Of a stretch of 29,161 nt of DNA, positions 17,739 to 25,570 are shown piece by piece; positions within the stretch are counted from its first letter, which is position 1; each line of letters starts with the position of its first letter. The DNA comes from Bacteroidales bacterium. GTDB taxonomy: Bacteria > Bacteroidota > Bacteroidia > Bacteroidales > UBA932. Location of the stretch: positions 1-29,161 of the forward strand of contig JAKSJQ010000026.1 in NCBI GenBank assembly GCA_024402115.1, written 5' to 3'. Made by a program: the position numbers and the translations under genes. Below the pieces are notes generated by a model. The model made no database searches and was not told where the DNA came from. It saw nothing but the letters and a program-made list of their open reading frames with translations.

Positions 17739-18431
17739 CTATGCTCCGAATCTTTCTGCGATGAGTTCCTTGATCCAGACCATCTGGTCGTCGAATGTCA
17801 TGTGTGAGTTGTCGAGCACGACTGCGTCCTCGGCCTGCACGAGCGGCGATACCTCGCGGTGGGAGTCTATGTAGTCCCTTTCCTGAAGGTTCCTGAGCAC
17901 GTCTTCAATGTTCACGTCCTCTCCCTTGGCACGCATCTCGGCAGCACGCCTTTCGGCCCTCACCATCGGATCCGCGGTCATGAAAATCTTGAGTTCGGCG
18001 TCAGGGAACACGGTCGTGCCGATGTCCCTTCCGTCCATCACGACCCTCTTGTTGCTTCCGGCGCGGTGCAGTATGCTGTCCACGAAGGCGCGCACGAAGC
18101 CCACCGCCGAGATGAAGCTGACCTTGTCGGACACCGCAAGCGTGCGGATCTCTCCCTCTATGCACCTCTCCCCGTTGTAGAGCTGGCTTCCTTCTCCGTG
18201 ATTCTCGAAATGGAGTTCTAGGGTCGGAAGCATCTTCTCGAGGGCCTCGAGCTCGATCTTTCCTTCGTCGTCGATGATGCCGTTCTCGATTGCTGAGAGG
18301 GTCACGCCCCTGTAGAGGGCGCCTGAGTCAAGATAGAGATACCCCATATCCTTCGCGACGAGCTTTGCGAAGGAACTCTTTCCTGTAGACGAAAAACCGT
18401 CTATTGCTATTATGATGTCTGGTGTGTTCAT
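17739..18431 (-). CDS. cmk: Cytidylate kinase
   Basis: Phosphorylates CMP and dCMP. 230 residues from ATG 18431 (MNTPDIIIAIDG); the longer open frame upstream overlaps the divergent regulator gene and is rejected. The P-loop is GFSSTGKS at residues 12-19. The LYLDSGALYRG segment is the CMP-binding region, and DGRDIGTTVFPDAELKIFMTADP is typical of the family. The cmk-ispH order is common in Bacteroidales. TACATTTG on the minus strand (18459-18452) is a likely -7 element 20 nt before the ATG. Confidence 0.95.
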   Translation of the reverse strand: MNTPDIIIAIDGFSSTGKSSFAKLVAKDMGYLYLDSGALYRGVTLSAIENGIIDDEGKIELEALEKMLPTLELHFENHGEGSQLYNGERCIEGEIRTLAVSDKVSFISAVGFVRAFVDSILHRAGSNKRVVMDGRDIGTTVFPDAELKIFMTADPMVRAERRAAEMRAKGEDVNIEDVLRNLQERDYIDSHREVSPLVQAEDAVVLDNSHMTFDDQMVWIKELIAERFGA

Positions 18432-18451
18432 CCAAGTGTTGTTCAAGATAG

Positions 18452-18479
18452 CAAATGTAGAAAAAAATGATGATATTTG
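18452..18479. promoter_or_regulatory. Divergent promoter elements, cmk and response regulator
   Basis: TACATTTG on the minus strand (18459-18452) fits a -7 element for cmk. GATATTTG at 18472-18479 is a near match for the regulator gene at 18502. No -33 TTTG is evident at ideal spacing. Confidence 0.4.
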
Positions 18480-18501
18480 CGTAGATATAAAAGACAGCTT
18501 T

Positions 18502-19650
18502 ATGAAGATACTGATCATCGACGACGAGAGGGCAATACGCAACTCCCTGAGTGAGATTCTTGCGGACGAAGGCGTCGAAGTCGATACTGCGGAAGACGGT
18601 GCGAAAGGAGTGGAAATGGCCGAGAAGGAAAAATATTCGGTCGTTTTCTGTGACATCAAGATGCCGAACATGGACGGACTCGAGGTTCTCGACGCGTTCA
18701 GGGAGAAGGGCATTGACGCCGCCGTCATCATGATTTCCGGCCATGGAGACATCTCCACAGCCGTCGATTGCATAAAGAAGGGCGCGTTCGACTTCATCCA
18801 GAAGCCGCTCGACCTCAACCGCATACTCATCACCATCAAGAACGCCACCGACAAGGTGACCCTCATCAAGGAGACCAAGGTCCTCAAGAGGAAGGTCTAT
18901 GGCCAGGAAATGGTCGGCGAGTCTTCGGCAATCGTGCATGTCAAGGAGATGATAGACAAGGTGGCTCCGACCGACGCCCGCGTGCTCATCACCGGCCCTA
19001 ACGGCTCCGGTAAGGAACTCGTTGCCCGCAGCCTCCACCAGAAGAGCCTCCGCTCGGCCCTTCCATATATCGAGGTCAACTGCGCTGCCATCCCTTCCGA
19101 ACTGATCGAGAGCGAACTCTTCGGACATGAGAAAGGCTCGTTCACCTCGGCCATCAAGCAGCACAAGGGCAAGTTCGAGCAGGCTGACGGAGGTACGCTC
19201 TTCCTCGACGAGATCGGAGATATGTCCCTCGCCGCTCAGGCGAAAGTGCTCCGCGTGCTCCAGGAGAAGAAGCTCTCCCGCGTGGGAAGCGACAAAGATA
19301 TAGAGGTGAACGTGCGCGTGCTCGCAGCGACCAACAAGAACCTCAAGGAAGAGATCGCTGCAGGCAATTTCCGCGAGGACCTCTACCACAGGCTCAGCGT
19401 CATTGTGATCAACGTGCCTAGCCTTGACGACAGGAAGGACGACATCCCTCTCCTGGTGAAGCATTTCATCGGACAGATCTGCGACGAGACCGGAATGCCT
19501 CGCAGGGAGGTCGACGCTGATGCGATGAAGCTTCTCGTGGAGAAGTCTTGGACCGGTAACATCCGTGAGCTCCGCAACGTCGTGGAACGTCTGCTCATCC
19601 TTTCGGGATCGAGCATCACCGCATCCGACGTCAAGGATTACGTATATTAG
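18502..19650 (+). CDS. NtrC/NtrX-like sigma-54 response regulator without a Fis domain
   Basis: 382 residues from ATG 18502 (MKILIIDDERAIRNSL). The receiver domain has acidic residues D7-D8, phospho-acceptor D51 and K101. The AAA+ domain has Walker A GPNGSGKE (165-172), Walker B GGTLFLDEIGDM and the C-terminal GNIRELRN segment. The sigma-54 contact loop is GSFTSA (212-217) rather than GAFTGA. The protein stops about 20 residues after the AAA+ lid, so the usual Fis-type DNA-binding helix-turn-helix is absent. It is probably the partner of the NtrY-like kinase at 21740. The ROK kinase starts 7 nt downstream. Confidence 0.88.
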   Translation: MKILIIDDERAIRNSLSEILADEGVEVDTAEDGAKGVEMAEKEKYSVVFCDIKMPNMDGLEVLDAFREKGIDAAVIMISGHGDISTAVDCIKKGAFDFIQKPLDLNRILITIKNATDKVTLIKETKVLKRKVYGQEMVGESSAIVHVKEMIDKVAPTDARVLITGPNGSGKELVARSLHQKSLRSALPYIEVNCAAIPSELIESELFGHEKGSFTSAIKQHKGKFEQADGGTLFLDEIGDMSLAAQAKVLRVLQEKKLSRVGSDKDIEVNVRVLAATNKNLKEEIAAGNFREDLYHRLSVIVINVPSLDDRKDDIPLLVKHFIGQICDETGMPRREVDADAMKLLVEKSWTGNIRELRNVVERLLILSGSSITASDVKDYVY

Positions 19651-19657
19651 AATATCC

Positions 19658-20614
19658 ATGGAAAGGAATTACGTCGTCGGCATAGACGTGGGAGGCCAGA
19701 CCTCCAAGCTCGGAGTGGTCGATGCCCAGGGCTCCATCCTCGCCCAGAAGGTCATCCGTACCGATACCTACGGTAGCGATGCTGCCGCATTCATCGATGC
19801 GCTCGCACAGGCCGTGAAGGAAGTGATTGCTGAGGCAGGGAAGGAGGATCAGGTGCTTGGCATAGGCGTGGGTGCTCCAAACGCGAACTACTACACCGGC
19901 GAAATCTCATACGCGCCGAACCTCGCGTGGGCGGCAGATGCTGCGGTGCCTTTCGCGAAGATGCTTTCCGAGCGCCTTGGCGGACTTCCAGTGTCCATGA
20001 CCAACGATGCGAATGCAGCGGCGGTGGGAGAGATGACCTACGGTGCTGCCCGCGGGATGAAGGATTTCATCATGATCACCCTCGGCACGGGAGTCGGATC
20101 CGGAATCGTGATCGGCGGCAAGCTCGTATACGGACATGACGGCTTTGCCGGTGAACTCGGCCACGTGTGCGTGGAGCGCGGAGGACGTCAGTGCGGTTGC
20201 GGCAGGAAAGGCTGCCTGGAGACCTATTGCTCTGCGACAGGTGTTTCGAGGACTGCGCACGAATGGCTGGAGAAAACCGATGAGCCGTCGCTTCTGAGGT
20301 CCCTCGAGAAGATAAGCTCAAAGGACGTGTACCATGCGGCCAAGGAGGGAGATGCCATCGCTCTCAAGATTTTCGAATACACGGGAACCTTGCTGGGCAC
20401 CGCTTTCGCTGATTTCGTCTGCTTCAGCGCTCCGGAGGCGATAGTCCTTTTCGGCGGCCTTGCAAAGAGCAAGAGATTCCTCACAGAGCCTATCGAGAAG
20501 GCGATGAACGAGAACTTGCTCAAGGTCTGGAAGGGGAAGGTCAAGCTGGTCTATTCCGAGCTCAACGAGTCGGATGCAGCCATACTCGGAGCCTCTGCCC
20601 TCGCTTGGAAATAG
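19658..20614 (+). CDS. ROK family sugar kinase (glucokinase-like)
   Basis: 318 residues from ATG 19658. The N-terminal phosphate-binding motif is GIDVGGQTSKLGVVD. NDANAAAVGE and LGTGVGSGIVIGGKLVYG are ROK motifs, and the GELGHV...CGCGRKGCLE segment is the His/Cys3 zinc site of ROK kinases. No N-terminal helix-turn-helix is present, so it is a kinase rather than a ROK repressor. Glucose is the most likely substrate, but other hexoses or N-acetylated sugars are possible. It follows the response regulator by 7 nt, an operon pairing whose purpose is not evident. Confidence 0.92.
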   Translation: MERNYVVGIDVGGQTSKLGVVDAQGSILAQKVIRTDTYGSDAAAFIDALAQAVKEVIAEAGKEDQVLGIGVGAPNANYYTGEISYAPNLAWAADAAVPFAKMLSERLGGLPVSMTNDANAAAVGEMTYGAARGMKDFIMITLGTGVGSGIVIGGKLVYGHDGFAGELGHVCVERGGRQCGCGRKGCLETYCSATGVSRTAHEWLEKTDEPSLLRSLEKISSKDVYHAAKEGDAIALKIFEYTGTLLGTAFADFVCFSAPEAIVLFGGLAKSKRFLTEPIEKAMNENLLKVWKGKVKLVYSELNESDAAILGASALAWK

Positions 20615-20651
20615 CCGTCCGCCAGGAAATACTGAAACCTATATAAGAGTT

Positions 20652-20687
20652 AAGCGCCACCCTCGAATTTCTTCGGAGGTGGCGCTA
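20652..20687. terminator. Bidirectional hairpin terminator between ROK kinase and DUF4783 genes
   Basis: AGCGCCACC (20653-20661) pairs with GGTGGCGCT (20678-20686), and the stem continues inward with CTCGAA/TTCGGAG and one bulge. It lies between convergent genes and lacks a long U tract on either strand. Confidence 0.65.
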
Positions 20688-20746
20688 ACCCTATTATTAA
20701 CAACTAAACTAACCTTGTCCTAAACTATTTCAAAGTCTGTGCCAAA

Positions 20747-21181
20747 CTACTTGGCCTTCTCTATTTTCAATTGCTGAATTTTATACCCCTTGTTCTGATA
20801 GCTGACGAAAATCGTCACCATGTAGTTCTCTGCGCCGCAGGACATCGTTCCGAGAGCGTACTTCATGTTGCCTCTCGCAGCCGTGTGCTCGATGTTGAAG
20901 GCAGTTGGGACCGACTTGCTGAAGAAGGTCTTGAGTATCTGCTTCGCCTGGCTCCTGCTGGAGTCGCTCGTGCCTCCTGAGACCGTGATTTCCAGGTTAT
21001 CTGCGAACCATGCGGAAAGGGACTCGGAGTCTCCCTGACTCATATATTTGGCGATAGGTACGAACACGTCGTAGCCCTGGCTCTGCGCATTAGCTGTATT
21101 GCCGGCCATCAGCGAGGCTCCCAGGAGCACCGCGGCGAAGGCCAGCGCATGTATGAGGAATTTTCTCATTGTACTTTTCAT
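20747..21181 (-). CDS. DUF4783 periplasmic protein
   Basis: About 144 residues with a signal peptide ending near the GNTANAQ sequence. The mature part (YDVFVPIAKYMSQGDSESLSAWFADNLEITV, then RSQAKQILKTFF and the end KGYKIQQLKIEKAK) matches the DUF4783 family, an NTF2-like fold found in Bacteroidota. Function is unknown. The start may be ATG 21181 or ATG 21169, four codons later; both give a workable signal peptide. It is divergent from rlmH, a neighbourhood seen in other Bacteroidota. Confidence 0.82.
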   Translation of the reverse strand: MKSTMRKFLIHALAFAAVLLGASLMAGNTANAQSQGYDVFVPIAKYMSQGDSESLSAWFADNLEITVSGGTSDSSRSQAKQILKTFFSKSVPTAFNIEHTAARGNMKYALGTMSCGAENYMVTIFVSYQNKGYKIQQLKIEKAK

Positions 21182-21210
21182 TGTTGAGGTACTATTGCCG
21201 AACGCTTTTC

Positions 21211-21240
21211 TTGCAAATATCAAGCCAATCGTTAACTTTG
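21211..21240 (+). promoter_or_regulatory. Promoter of rlmH and the sensor kinase
   Basis: TAACTTTG at 21233-21240 fits the -7 element, and TTG at 21211-21213 lies 19 nt upstream at the -33 position. The rlmH ATG follows 19 nt after the -7 element. Confidence 0.55.
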
Positions 21241-21259
21241 CAATATAAGCGCTATCTGT

Positions 21260-21733
21260 ATGAAAATCACACTCCTGACAGTCGGTAAGACGGACGTGAA
21301 GTGGGTGAAGGAGGGACTGCAGCTCTATATTTCCCGTCTTTCGCACTACGTCAAGTTCGCAATGGTCGAGATTCCGGAACTGAAGAATGTGTCCGCCCTG
21401 AGCAAGGAAGAGATCAAGTCCAAGGAGGGCGAGCTCATCCTGAAGAACATTCGTCCGGACGACCATGTCGTGCTTCTTGATGAGAGGGGAGAGATGTACA
21501 CCTCTATCAATTTTGCGTCGAAGATAGAGAACCATATCTCCAGACAGGGTAATGACATGGTTTTTGTAGTCGGAGGCGCATACGGATTCTCCGAACAGGT
21601 ATACTCGAGGTGCAATTCGAAGATCTCCCTGTCGAAGATGACCTTCTCCCACCAGATGGTGAGGGTGATCTTCGTCGAGCAGCTCTACCGCGCCTTCACT
21701 ATCATGAGAGGGGAACCATATCACCACGAATAG
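21260..21733 (+). CDS. rlmH: 23S rRNA (pseudouridine1915-N3)-methyltransferase
   Basis: A SPOUT-class methyltransferase of 157 residues that methylates pseudouridine 1915 in helix 69 of 23S rRNA. The knot region includes HVVLLDERG, the SAM-binding VVGGAYGFSE and the QMVRVIFVEQLYRAF stretch, and it ends in the family-typical PYHHE. Full length. The sensor kinase gene starts 6 nt after its stop and is co-transcribed. Confidence 0.96.
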   Translation: MKITLLTVGKTDVKWVKEGLQLYISRLSHYVKFAMVEIPELKNVSALSKEEIKSKEGELILKNIRPDDHVVLLDERGEMYTSINFASKIENHISRQGNDMVFVVGGAYGFSEQVYSRCNSKISLSKMTFSHQMVRVIFVEQLYRAFTIMRGEPYHHE

Positions 21734-21739
21734 TAATTG

Positions 21740-24700
21740 ATGGGATCCTTCAGGGACATAGTACGTAAGTTTTGGGCGCCTATGCTGTGCGCTCTGGCCG
21801 GCCTTGCCTTTCTCGTTGCAGCCATAGGCGCACGCAGCTACATGAGGGACCTTGACAATGTCGCTCAGGTGACCGAGTCTTACCTCACGGCACGTCTTTC
21901 CGCGCTGGACAAGGTGATGGAGGAAGCTATGGCTCCGGACACCACGGGGTGGATGCAACTTGGACGCTTACGTGACGACGAGGTCGTCTACAAATATGTG
22001 TTCGACACCTTGCAGAGCTGGTCCAACCAGTTCATAGTCCTGAATGACAATATCCAGTCGCCGTACTTCACCTACCAGCGTCTCAGCCGTCCGGAATATG
22101 GACTTCAGTCACCTCTTGCCACCATCGGAGACAGCTGGGAGTTCAGGAACATAGGTCCGGACTGGTACGCAGTGAAGTCCGTCAGCGATGGAATCAACAG
22201 GGTCATCGCCGGCCTGCAGATATGTTCCGTAGGTGCAGACGGCCAGATCTCGGATATCAATCCGGCGCTCCACCTTCCTGAATTCTACTCGATCAGGCAG
22301 CTGACCGGATATACCGGAACCGAGGTTTCCATCAACGGAACGCCTCTCTTCCTCATCATTAACTCTTCTCCGGACACCACCCACCTCTTCGCGAACTCCC
22401 GTCTCCGCTGGATAGGCCTTGGACTGATAGTGCTGTCTCTGCTGCTCTATCTCCCGAGACGCAGGAAGCTTGTCCCGTGGCTGGTGGTTTCTGCGAACTT
22501 CCTGATTTTCTACTTCCTTGCGCGCTATTGGGGCGGCCAGATGTCCGACAACGTCAGGATTTTCTCTCCATCGGTATATGCCGGTGGCTCGGTGTGGTCC
22601 TCCTTCGGAGACCTCATGCTCCTGAACCTGCTCCTTATCGTGGAGTTCCTGGGCTTCTACCTTGTCCGCGAGGCTCTCAACGAGTGGATAGCATCTGATT
22701 CAAGGAAGGAAAGACTCAGACGCAGCGTCGTTTCCGCCGGCACTCTCTGCCTGTTCATCGCTGGCATAGTATACGCCATCTGCTCTGTGTGCAGCCTCAT
22801 CAACAACTCCGGAATCACCTTCGAACTCAAGTGGTTCAAGGAAGGCCTGGGCTATACCGTCTGTGCCCTCGTGGTGTATTCGGCTCTGTTTGCCTCTCTC
22901 ATGCTCCTTCTCCAGGAGTTCGCGACTCTGGTATGCGGAAAGGGCGGGCAGAAGATCAGGGTGATCTCGCCGATAGGGATGAGCATCGCGGCTTCGGCCG
23001 TGACCGTGCTCCTCTTTGCCTTGTCTTCGGGACTCGGATTCACCAAGGAACAGCAGCGCGTCGGGGTCTGGGCGAACATGCTCTCCGTGGACAGGGACCT
23101 TGCGCTCGAGCTCCATCTGCGCAGCGTCGAGGAGGCAATTGCCACCGATGACGTCGTCGCTCTTCTCACGGCGGTGGACGGCTCTTCCGCCATCCTGACA
23201 AACCGCATCAAGGAAACATACTTCATGCGCTTTGCCAACGAATACGACATCACCGTATCGTCGTGCGCCATGAATGACCTGGAGTGCCAACTGCTCTTCA
23301 ACAGAAAGCTTTCGGGCGGAAGCCCTATCGCGGACTATACCAACTTCGTCTGCATATACCACAACAACGGCCGCTCGAGCTATGCAGGTCTGTTCACCTA
23401 TGCCCATGCCGGAGGCGAGCCGACGAGGATGCTCGTGGAGCTCTTCTCAAAGTCGGCACGCGAGGACAGTGGCTTCTACAGCATCTTCAAGGATCTGGCG
23501 CGTCCTGGCAACGTGTCCATCCCGGATGAGTATTCGTATGGAAAATATGTCGACGGCAAGCTCGTGTCATATAGAGGCACCTACGCATATCCTACCGTCC
23601 TCACGGACTGGTATGCCGACCACCTGAATTCCGGTAAGCAGCATTTCCGCACCAAGACCGACCTGCACTTCATCAACATCGTCGGAGATGATGAGGAGAT
23701 AGTGATATCGCGTCCACGCAGGACCTCCCTCCAGGTGCTCTCGTCTTTCCTGACCATCCTGACCGTCGTGTTCCTCGTGATGATGCCGGTGTCCCTGACC
23801 AAGAGGAAGAAGAGGGAAGTCACCAACAATACCTTCCGCAGGAGGATATACGTGGTGCTTATGTCCGCTATCTTCGTCTCTTTGGCGTCCCTTGCGACTG
23901 TCAGCATCAAGTTCGTGTTCGACAGGAACAGGGCCGACACGAACAACATGATGTCCTCGAAGATCAGCACTGTCCAGACCATGGTCGAGTCGCTGGCCCA
24001 GGATGCTCCGGACTACGGTGCACTGATGTCGCAGGAGTTCCGCAACAGCCTTCTCGCGGTAGCTGCGAACACCAAGTCGGACGTCAGCCTCTACACCCCG
24101 GACGGCCGTGTGTTCGTGTCTACGGTCGCTGACGTGTTCGACATGGACCTTCTCAGCACCAGGATTAGCAACGAAGCTTACGACGAGGTCGTGAACAAGC
24201 ACCAGCGAATGTACATGGCCAAGGAGAGCTTCGACGGAACCAGCTACTATGCCCTCTACGCTCCTGTGTTCAACCGCAGGGACGAGATGGTCGCGATACT
24301 CTCCACCCCGTATTCCAGCGGCAGCAGTCTCATGCAGGAGGCGGTCCCTCACGCAGTGCTCCTCCTTATAATCGTCCTGACCCTTCTTGCCGTCTTCGCG
24401 ACCATATCGACAACGGTCGTGAATGCCGTGTTCTCGCCTCTGACAGAGGTCAGCGAGAAGATGCAGGGCGCGGCGGACGGTAAGCTCGAGACCATCGCGT
24501 ACGATCACGACGACGAGATATCTGCGCTGATCGCCTCGTACAACCGAATGGTTCATGACCTTGAGGAGTCTTCGAGGAAGATGGCCCAGAACGAGCGTGA
24601 CATGGCGTGGAGCGAAATGGCCCGGCAGGTGGCCCATGAGATCAAGAACCCTCTGACACCTATGAAGCTGGCGATACAGCGTCTGATACGCCTCAAGCAG

Positions 24701-25303
24701 AGGAACGACCCTGCGTGGACGGAGAAGTTCGATGACCTTTCGAACGTGGTGCTCGAGCAGATTGACATCCTCACCGAGACCGCGAACGACTTCTCGACCT
24801 TCGCGAAGCTCTATACTGAGGACCCTGTCGAGGTGGACCTTGACAAGATGCTCCAGGAACAGCTGATGATATTCGACAACAAGGAGAACATCACCCTTAC
24901 CTATATCGGCATGCCGGACGCCCTCATCATGGCCCCTCGCCCACAGCTTATCCGCGTCGTTGTCAATCTCATAACAAACGCCATCCAGGCTATCGAGATC
25001 AACCAGCAGGAGTGTGCGGAGGAAGGCAAGGAGGTCCGTCACGGAATGGTGAACGTGCTCCTTCGAAACAGCAATCAGGACGGCTACTACGATGTCGTCG
25101 TCGAAGATAACGGTCCGGGTGTGGCAGAGGAGAATCAGGCCAAGCTCTTCACTCCAAAGTTCACGACAAAGTCTGCCGGTGCCGGCCTCGGCCTCGCGAT
25201 CAGCCGCAGCATCATCGACAAGTGCGGTGGCGAGATCAGCTACGCCCGCTCGATCTCCCTCGGCGGAGCCTCATTCCTCATCCGCCTCCCGAAGAAGTCC
25301 TAG
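21740..25303 (+). CDS. Very large NtrY-like membrane sensor histidine kinase
   Basis: 1187 residues from ATG 21740 (the TTG just before is less likely). One membrane span near residues 12-33 is followed by a periplasmic region of about 180 residues. A block of about six spans lies around residues 215-440, then a second extracytoplasmic region, two spans (about 655-735), a third sensor region and a last span before a HAMP domain. The HisKA box is VAHEIKNPLTP with H966, and the ATPase has N box NLITNAIQAIE, G1 VEDNGPGV and G2 GAGLGLAIS. H-box plus HAMP resemble NtrY. The likely partner is the regulator at 18502. It shares a transcript with rlmH. Confidence 0.9.
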   Translation: MGSFRDIVRKFWAPMLCALAGLAFLVAAIGARSYMRDLDNVAQVTESYLTARLSALDKVMEEAMAPDTTGWMQLGRLRDDEVVYKYVFDTLQSWSNQFIVLNDNIQSPYFTYQRLSRPEYGLQSPLATIGDSWEFRNIGPDWYAVKSVSDGINRVIAGLQICSVGADGQISDINPALHLPEFYSIRQLTGYTGTEVSINGTPLFLIINSSPDTTHLFANSRLRWIGLGLIVLSLLLYLPRRRKLVPWLVVSANFLIFYFLARYWGGQMSDNVRIFSPSVYAGGSVWSSFGDLMLLNLLLIVEFLGFYLVREALNEWIASDSRKERLRRSVVSAGTLCLFIAGIVYAICSVCSLINNSGITFELKWFKEGLGYTVCALVVYSALFASLMLLLQEFATLVCGKGGQKIRVISPIGMSIAASAVTVLLFALSSGLGFTKEQQRVGVWANMLSVDRDLALELHLRSVEEAIATDDVVALLTAVDGSSAILTNRIKETYFMRFANEYDITVSSCAMNDLECQLLFNRKLSGGSPIADYTNFVCIYHNNGRSSYAGLFTYAHAGGEPTRMLVELFSKSAREDSGFYSIFKDLARPGNVSIPDEYSYGKYVDGKLVSYRGTYAYPTVLTDWYADHLNSGKQHFRTKTDLHFINIVGDDEEIVISRPRRTSLQVLSSFLTILTVVFLVMMPVSLTKRKKREVTNNTFRRRIYVVLMSAIFVSLASLATVSIKFVFDRNRADTNNMMSSKISTVQTMVESLAQDAPDYGALMSQEFRNSLLAVAANTKSDVSLYTPDGRVFVSTVADVFDMDLLSTRISNEAYDEVVNKHQRMYMAKESFDGTSYYALYAPVFNRRDEMVAILSTPYSSGSSLMQEAVPHAVLLLIIVLTLLAVFATISTTVVNAVFSPLTEVSEKMQGAADGKLETIAYDHDDEISALIASYNRMVHDLEESSRKMAQNERDMAWSEMARQVAHEIKNPLTPMKLAIQRLIRLKQRNDPAWTEKFDDLSNVVLEQIDILTETANDFSTFAKLYTEDPVEVDLDKMLQEQLMIFDNKENITLTYIGMPDALIMAPRPQLIRVVVNLITNAIQAIEINQQECAEEGKEVRHGMVNVLLRNSNQDGYYDVVVEDNGPGVAEENQAKLFTPKFTTKSAGAGLGLAISRSIIDKCGGEISYARSISLGGASFLIRLPKKS

Positions 25304-25332
25304 CTAAGTTTTGCGATTTTACCTGCGGACTA

Positions 25333-25363
25333 TTGACATTGAGTCGGGGATTCAGTATTTTTG
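25333..25363 (+). promoter_or_regulatory. Promoter of the small structured transcript
   Basis: TTG at 25333-25335 and TATTTTTG at 25356-25363 are 20 nt apart, a close match to the Bacteroidota -33/-7 promoter. It lies 30 nt after the sensor kinase stop and faces the hairpin-rich unit that ends at 25507. Confidence 0.6.
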
Positions 25364-25369
25364 CTAATG

Positions 25370-25507
25370 TTATGAATCACGTAATCATTGACAGTAACTC
25401 ATTTCACGTGATTCCCGCTCCCCATAATTTGTGGGGGGGGGTAAATATCTAGTATTCAATAACTTACTATATGCCTGTTTTCCGTATTTGCGGAAGACAG
25501 GCTTTTT
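25370..25507 (+). ncRNA. Candidate small RNA or attenuating leader
   Basis: A transcript of about 140 nt is predicted between a good promoter and a good terminator. It can form GAATCACGT (25374-25382) paired with ACGTGATTC (25406-25414) around a 23-nt loop, then CCCCA/TGGGG (25419-25423 with 25431-25436 region) and finally the terminator hairpin. It also contains a 26-codon frame (ATG 25372 to TAG 25452, residues beginning MNHVIIDSNS) that starts almost at the predicted transcript end, so it may be a leader peptide instead. It precedes the fimbrillin-like locus by 63 nt. I recognise no known RNA family. Confidence 0.45.
25473..25507 (+). terminator. Intrinsic terminator with U tract
   Basis: A 12-bp stem (25473-25484 with 25491-25502, one G-U pair) and a 6-nt loop are followed by five Ts. 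This is the most canonical intrinsic terminator in the window. It ends the small transcript and separates the sensor kinase gene from the lipoprotein locus. Confidence 0.85.
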
Positions 25508-25570
25508 GTGTTATTCCAGTTCTCCGTCAGATACTCATTGCTTTTAATCAATTATAAATAATACAACTTC

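Noticed and set aside
18328..19659. 443-codon minus-strand frame opposite the response regulator
   Set aside because: The plus strand encodes a complete receiver and AAA+ protein; the antisense frame has no coherent domain and overlaps the cmk start.
23567..25042. 491-codon open frame on the minus strand inside the sensor kinase gene
   Set aside because: The plus strand holds an intact kinase with all catalytic boxes; the minus frame is rich in His, Arg and Asp with no motif, as expected of an antisense shadow.
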